In this document: positions 29,505 to 32,333 of the stretch, one piece after another | How the letters are laid out: the number at the start of each line of letters is the position of its first letter | Numbering within the stretch: the first letter of the stretch is position 1 | NCBI GenBank assembly: GCA_030681895.1 | Contig: JAUXRI010000302.1 | Location: 1 to 32,333 of the forward strand | Length of the DNA stretch: 32,333 bases | Direction of reading: 5' to 3' | Source of the DNA: Myxococcales bacterium | Lineage (GTDB): Bacteria; Myxococcota; Myxococcia; Myxococcales; Myxococcaceae | Notes under the pieces: model-generated | What the model was told of the DNA's origin: nothing | Databases searched by the model: none | What the model saw: only the letters and a program-made list of their open reading frames with translations | Translations under genes and position numbers: made by a program

Positions 29505-32264
29505 TCACGAGCGACGCCGCCTCATCAAGAGCACGCCGAGCAGCGCGAACAGAGAGCCAACCCCACCACTCGTGGAGCACCCCGAGGTCTGACTGGCCGC
29601 AAAGTCTGGCTGCAACCGAATCGAGAGGCCGCGGATGTCCTGGCGGCCGCCTTCGTCGGTCACCTTCACGAGGAAGGTGAAGCTGGCGGGCTCGCCGTTC
29701 GGAATGCCGAGAATCGAGCCATCGGCGCCGAGGGCGAGGCCGGCGGGGAGCGTCTGGCTCGGGTCGGTGGCCACGCAGTCGAACTGATCGGCTCGGGTCG
29801 CCTGCCGAATGCATGGCAGCGAGAACGTCACCATCGCGTCGCGACCGCCGTTGTGTGACAGCTTCACCGCGTACGACTGGTTGACGAAGGCGTCAGGCAG
29901 CACCGTCGTGGTGATGGCCAGGGCCTCTGCGTACGCGACCAGCATCGTCAGCGAGACCGTGTCTTCCGTGCCGTTGCCGTCGGTGACCTTGAGCGTCAGC
30001 GAGAAGAGCCCCGACTGCTTCGGCGTGCCCGAGAGGAAGTCCTCGTTGACGCCGTCCTGAATCGTCAGGCCGAAGTTCTCGGGCAGGCCCATCTGCACGG
30101 GCCCCGGAGACTCGGTGGGGTTCTGCGGGAGCTGCTGGAAGCGCGTCACGTTCCATTGGTACGGCGCCCGGCCTCCGACGACGACGAGCCGCTGCAGATA
30201 GCTCTGGCGCAGCACGCCGCGGACGAGCGCGGTGGTGCCGATGCTGAGCGTCGTCGGGTTCACCACGCGCACCTTGAGTTCACGCGCCACCTTCGCGCCG
30301 GCGCTGTCGGTGACCTCGACCTCGAAGGCCTTCTCACCAGACTCGGTCGCGCGACCCTCGAGGTACCCGTCGCCCGAGAGCGCCAGACCATCGGGGAGCA
30401 CCGCGTTCGCGCGCAGTGCCCAGACGTAGGGCGGCTTGCCACCGACCGCGATGAGCGAGGCGCTGTAGGCGCGGGCGAACTCGGCACCTGGCAGGTCCTG
30501 ATCGACGATCACGAGCGGCAGCGTGCCGGCCGCGACCATCAGGCTGAGCATCTGCGTTGCCGTGGCCCCACCCGAGGTGGCGGTCACTTCGAAGCCGAAC
30601 GAGCCGGTGCGAGCCGGGGCCCCCGACAGCGTGCCATCGGCCCCGAGCGTCATGCCGGGCGGCAGGGTGCCGGCGCTGATGGCCCAGGTGATCTCACCGG
30701 TGCCGCCGGTCGCGCGCAGCCGCAGCCCGTACGGCGCGTACTGGGTGGCCGCGGGCACCGACGTCGTCAGCACCGAGAGGCTCCCGGTCGAGACGATGGT
30801 GCTCATCGCCGCACCGGAGCAGTTGTTGACGACCGAGATCTCGTCGAGCGGGAACGGCGACGTCGCGTTGGCGCCGTCGAAGTTGACGCACACGCCGAGC
30901 CAGTAGGTGCCAGCCGTGAGGTTGGCGGGCAGCGCCACCATCGTGCCCGTCATGTCCGAGGCGCCGGCCATCAGGCCCGCGTTGTCTCCCACGGGCGTGA
31001 GCGCCCGGTCAGAGATGCTGATGACGTTGTTGTCCGACAACAGGTACGTGTACTTGAAGGCGGGCGCTGCGGCGTTGCCGAAGTTGGACAACGTACGGCC
31101 GATCAGCACCATCGCGCCGGGTGCCGCCATCGCAGGCGCCGTGACGTTGGTGACGCTCAAGTCGGCGCGCGGAGGCCCCACCTGCATCGACACCGGGGGG
31201 CTCTGGTTGTTGTTCTCGTCGAGCTCCGGGACCGAGTTCGACGGGTCGATCGTCGCCAGGACGAAGAAGGGACCAGGCGCGATGGTGGACGGCAGGTTGC
31301 CGGGGAAGGCCACGGGCGTCTCTTCGCCGACGGGAACGGTCGCCAACATCGCGTCGCCGACGAGCGTGTCGGTGCCCGTGTCGAGGACGGCGTCGGTCGA
31401 CAGGTAGAAGCGCACCGTGACGTTGTTCGCCACGCGGCCGCCGTCGTTGCGCACGAAAGCCGTCGCGCCGTAGCGCACGCCCGCGTAGCCGGTCTGGTCG
31501 ACCGCCAGCCGCGCGACCTTGAGATCGGCCGGGAAGAAGAAGTCGATGGCCTGGCTGATGGGCCAGTCTGCCGTCGAGCAGTTCGAGCCCATGGTGCACG
31601 GTAGGCCCGAGAGGCCGATCATGCGTGCGCCCTGAATGCCGACCGAGCCCGAGGTCGACGGCGGCTGGGTCGCGCCGTAGCTGAAGCGGATCATGTTGGT
31701 CGTCTCGAACAGGTGCACCTGGAAGGCGAAGCGCTGCGCCGCCGGGGTGGTGGTCGACGTGCCCACGTCACGCCACTCGAAGACGACGACGCGGTTCGGC
31801 GCGCTCCCCGTCACGGTCCACGCGAAGTTCGCCGAGGTGCCCGTCGGCTGAGCGAGCGAGTCCCACCAGGGCGCGATGAAGGTGTCGACCGAGAAGGACG
31901 AGTTGTGGGGGATCGCCGAGTTGAAGCTGTCGGCGCTGTCCGAGCCGGCGAGCGCGAGGTAGCCGTACCTCGACATCACGACCTCGGTGTACGGCTGGTT
32001 GTAGAACCTGAAGGTGAAGGGCAGCGCGACCCGCGCGCCCGTGCTGGCACTCGGCGCCACGACCGTGCGGTTGCTCGGCAGCGGCTGGTAGGCGCGCGGC
32101 GCTGGCACCGACGCCTGGTACGACTGCGCGAAGCCGACGACGGGCATCGCCACGGCGGCGGCGGCGAGGACCGGGGCGAGGCGACGGCGGCTCTTCTTGA
32201 AGAAGAACGCGAGGGCCAGCGCGAGCAGGCCGAGTGGGCCCGAGCTGGTGCTGCTGCAGCTCAT
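29505..32264 (-). CDS. Large MYXO-CTERM surface protein with CARDB and putative-Ig (He_PIG-like) repeats
   Basis: 919 aa from the ATG at 32264. Residues 1-47 are unusual: Cys, hydrophobic, KKSRRR, then a second hydrophobic signal ending GFAQ. About 50-240 is a beta domain with FTFRFYNQPYTEVVMSRYGYL and FIAPWWDSL, like nidogen-type surface modules. Two CARDB-like adhesion modules follow (ADLKVARLAV to about 365, and ADLSVTNVTA to about 490, each with a CARDB-style 'VPELDENNN/DEISVVNN' end). Four putative-Ig repeats run from about 495 to 885, each with 'GLxLxxDGxLxGxP...F.v.VTD'. The C-terminus, GCSTSGGVGSLFALLGVLLMRRRRS, broken as Cys-hydrophobic-Arg4, is a MYXO-CTERM signal cut by a myxosortase and anchored at the outer surface. 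The frame stays open upstream to the window edge. Confidence 0.85.
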   Translation of the reverse strand: MSCSSTSSGPLGLLALALAFFFKKSRRRLAPVLAAAAVAMPVVGFAQSYQASVPAPRAYQPLPSNRTVVAPSASTGARVALPFTFRFYNQPYTEVVMSRYGYLALAGSDSADSFNSAIPHNSSFSVDTFIAPWWDSLAQPTGTSANFAWTVTGSAPNRVVVFEWRDVGTSTTTPAAQRFAFQVHLFETTNMIRFSYGATQPPSTSGSVGIQGARMIGLSGLPCTMGSNCSTADWPISQAIDFFFPADLKVARLAVDQTGYAGVRYGATAFVRNDGGRVANNVTVRFYLSTDAVLDTGTDTLVGDAMLATVPVGEETPVAFPGNLPSTIAPGPFFVLATIDPSNSVPELDENNNQSPPVSMQVGPPRADLSVTNVTAPAMAAPGAMVLIGRTLSNFGNAAAPAFKYTYLLSDNNVISISDRALTPVGDNAGLMAGASDMTGTMVALPANLTAGTYWLGVCVNFDGANATSPFPLDEISVVNNCSGAAMSTIVSTGSLSVLTTSVPAATQYAPYGLRLRATGGTGEITWAISAGTLPPGMTLGADGTLSGAPARTGSFGFEVTATSGGATATQMLSLMVAAGTLPLVIVDQDLPGAEFARAYSASLIAVGGKPPYVWALRANAVLPDGLALSGDGYLEGRATESGEKAFEVEVTDSAGAKVARELKVRVVNPTTLSIGTTALVRGVLRQSYLQRLVVVGGRAPYQWNVTRFQQLPQNPTESPGPVQMGLPENFGLTIQDGVNEDFLSGTPKQSGLFSLTLKVTDGNGTEDTVSLTMLVAYAEALAITTTVLPDAFVNQSYAVKLSHNGGRDAMVTFSLPCIRQATRADQFDCVATDPSQTLPAGLALGADGSILGIPNGEPASFTFLVKVTDEGGRQDIRGLSIRLQPDFAASQTSGCSTSGGVGSLFALLGVLLMRRRRS
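29508..29582 (-). other. C-terminal MYXO-CTERM sorting signal
   Basis: Encodes the last 25 residues: Gly-Cys-Ser start, helix VGSLFALLGVLLM, then RRRRS. This is the tripartite signal recognised by myxosortases in Myxococcota. Confidence 0.85.
32181..32264 (-). other. Internal MYXO-CTERM-like segment at the apparent N-terminus
   Basis: Codons 1-28 of the surface protein read MSCSST, then SGPLGLLALALAFFF, then KKSRRR: Cys, membrane helix and basic cluster in the order of a MYXO-CTERM. The next 19 residues (LAPVLAAAAVAMPVVGFAQ) are a typical signal-peptide core. It looks like the end of one exported protein joined in frame to the start of the next. Confidence 0.55.
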
Positions 32265-32333
32265 CTTCGCTGGAGCGCGCTCGACGGTGAGGGCAAACGG
32301 AGCGAGTCCGGTCGCGCCGTTGGGGCTGCGGGC
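32265..32333 (-). other. Open reading frame continuing upstream of the surface protein to the window edge
   Basis: The 23 codons before the ATG at 32264 are open and in frame (ARSPNGATGLAPFALTVERA, then PAK), with high GC at third positions. They may be the end of an upstream exported protein fused in frame to this one. A second frame stops with TGA overlapping the same ATG (ATGA), which would be a normal gene junction; this window cannot decide between them. Confidence 0.4.

Noticed and set aside
30156..31604. 482-codon open frame on the plus strand within the surface protein gene
   Set aside because: Arg/Gly/Ala/Asp-rich, no domains, and opposite CARDB/Ig repeats with a MYXO-CTERM; a coding shadow.
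1..32333. CRISPR arrays, IS elements, phage genes, tRNA or rRNA genes
   Set aside because: No regularly spaced repeats, transposase or integrase motifs, terminal inverted repeats or tRNA/rRNA-like sequences were seen by eye; a tRNA or covariance-model scan was not possible.

Overview
This is a GC-rich, densely coding chromosomal segment that looks like a myxobacterium (Myxococcota, probably Myxococcaceae-like). The markers are a C-terminal MYXO-CTERM sorting signal (Cys, membrane helix, Arg cluster) on the large surface protein at the right edge, FHA proteins carrying the myxobacterial/planctomycete TIGR02996 segment, a PocR-type sigma-54 activator, an HD-GYP response regulator and many secreted or lipidated proteins. 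I see no phage, IS element, CRISPR array, tRNA or rRNA gene. Every assignment comes from reading the sequence; no database search was run.

Layout. 1-1188 (minus): a DapB-like NAD(P)H dehydrogenase followed by the start of a MaoC-type dehydratase that runs off the left edge. 1322-4125 (plus): an HD-GYP c-di-GMP phosphodiesterase response regulator, closely followed by an unusual aldo/keto reductase + P-loop kinase + HAD-fragment fusion. 4225-7123: the Mrp Fe-S carrier (minus) and a divergent GT-C-like membrane protein (plus). 7116-9869 (minus): a ClpX-type zinc-finger/P-loop protein, a LipB-NUDIX fusion and a small secreted protein. 9962-11925 (plus): an MFS transporter and a secreted NTF2-like protein. 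11939-14207 (minus): rsmD, coaD and an aspartate-type aminotransferase. 14347-16834 (plus): a PocR sigma-54 activator overlapping an alpha/beta hydrolase. 16791-19173: a methyltransferase, a zinc-ribbon rhomboid protease and a Cys-rich metal-binding protein, with long tail-to-tail overlaps. 19269-23559 (plus): typA/bipA, then two overlapping paralogous FHA genes. 23991-25189: a fasciclin protein (minus) and an acyl-CoA thioesterase (plus). 25629-29461 (minus): a Cys-rich repeat lipoprotein, an acyl-CoA dehydrogenase, an A-type Fe-S carrier and a lipoprotein. 29505 to the right edge (minus): a large CARDB/Ig-repeat MYXO-CTERM surface protein.

Themes. Housekeeping genes (rsmD-coaD, typA, mrp, lipB, A-type carrier) alternate with lineage-specific regulatory and envelope genes. 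Several proteins are domain fusions: LipB-NudB-like, AKR-kinase-HAD, zinc ribbon-rhomboid, PocR-AAA+-Fis. The only two gene-free stretches above 300 bp (23560-23990 and 25190-25628) both contain decayed duplicates of the 3' end of a neighbouring gene. The large surface protein begins with what looks like a second MYXO-CTERM signal followed directly by a signal peptide, in a reading frame still open at the window edge. That suggests a fusion with, or read-through from, an upstream surface protein.
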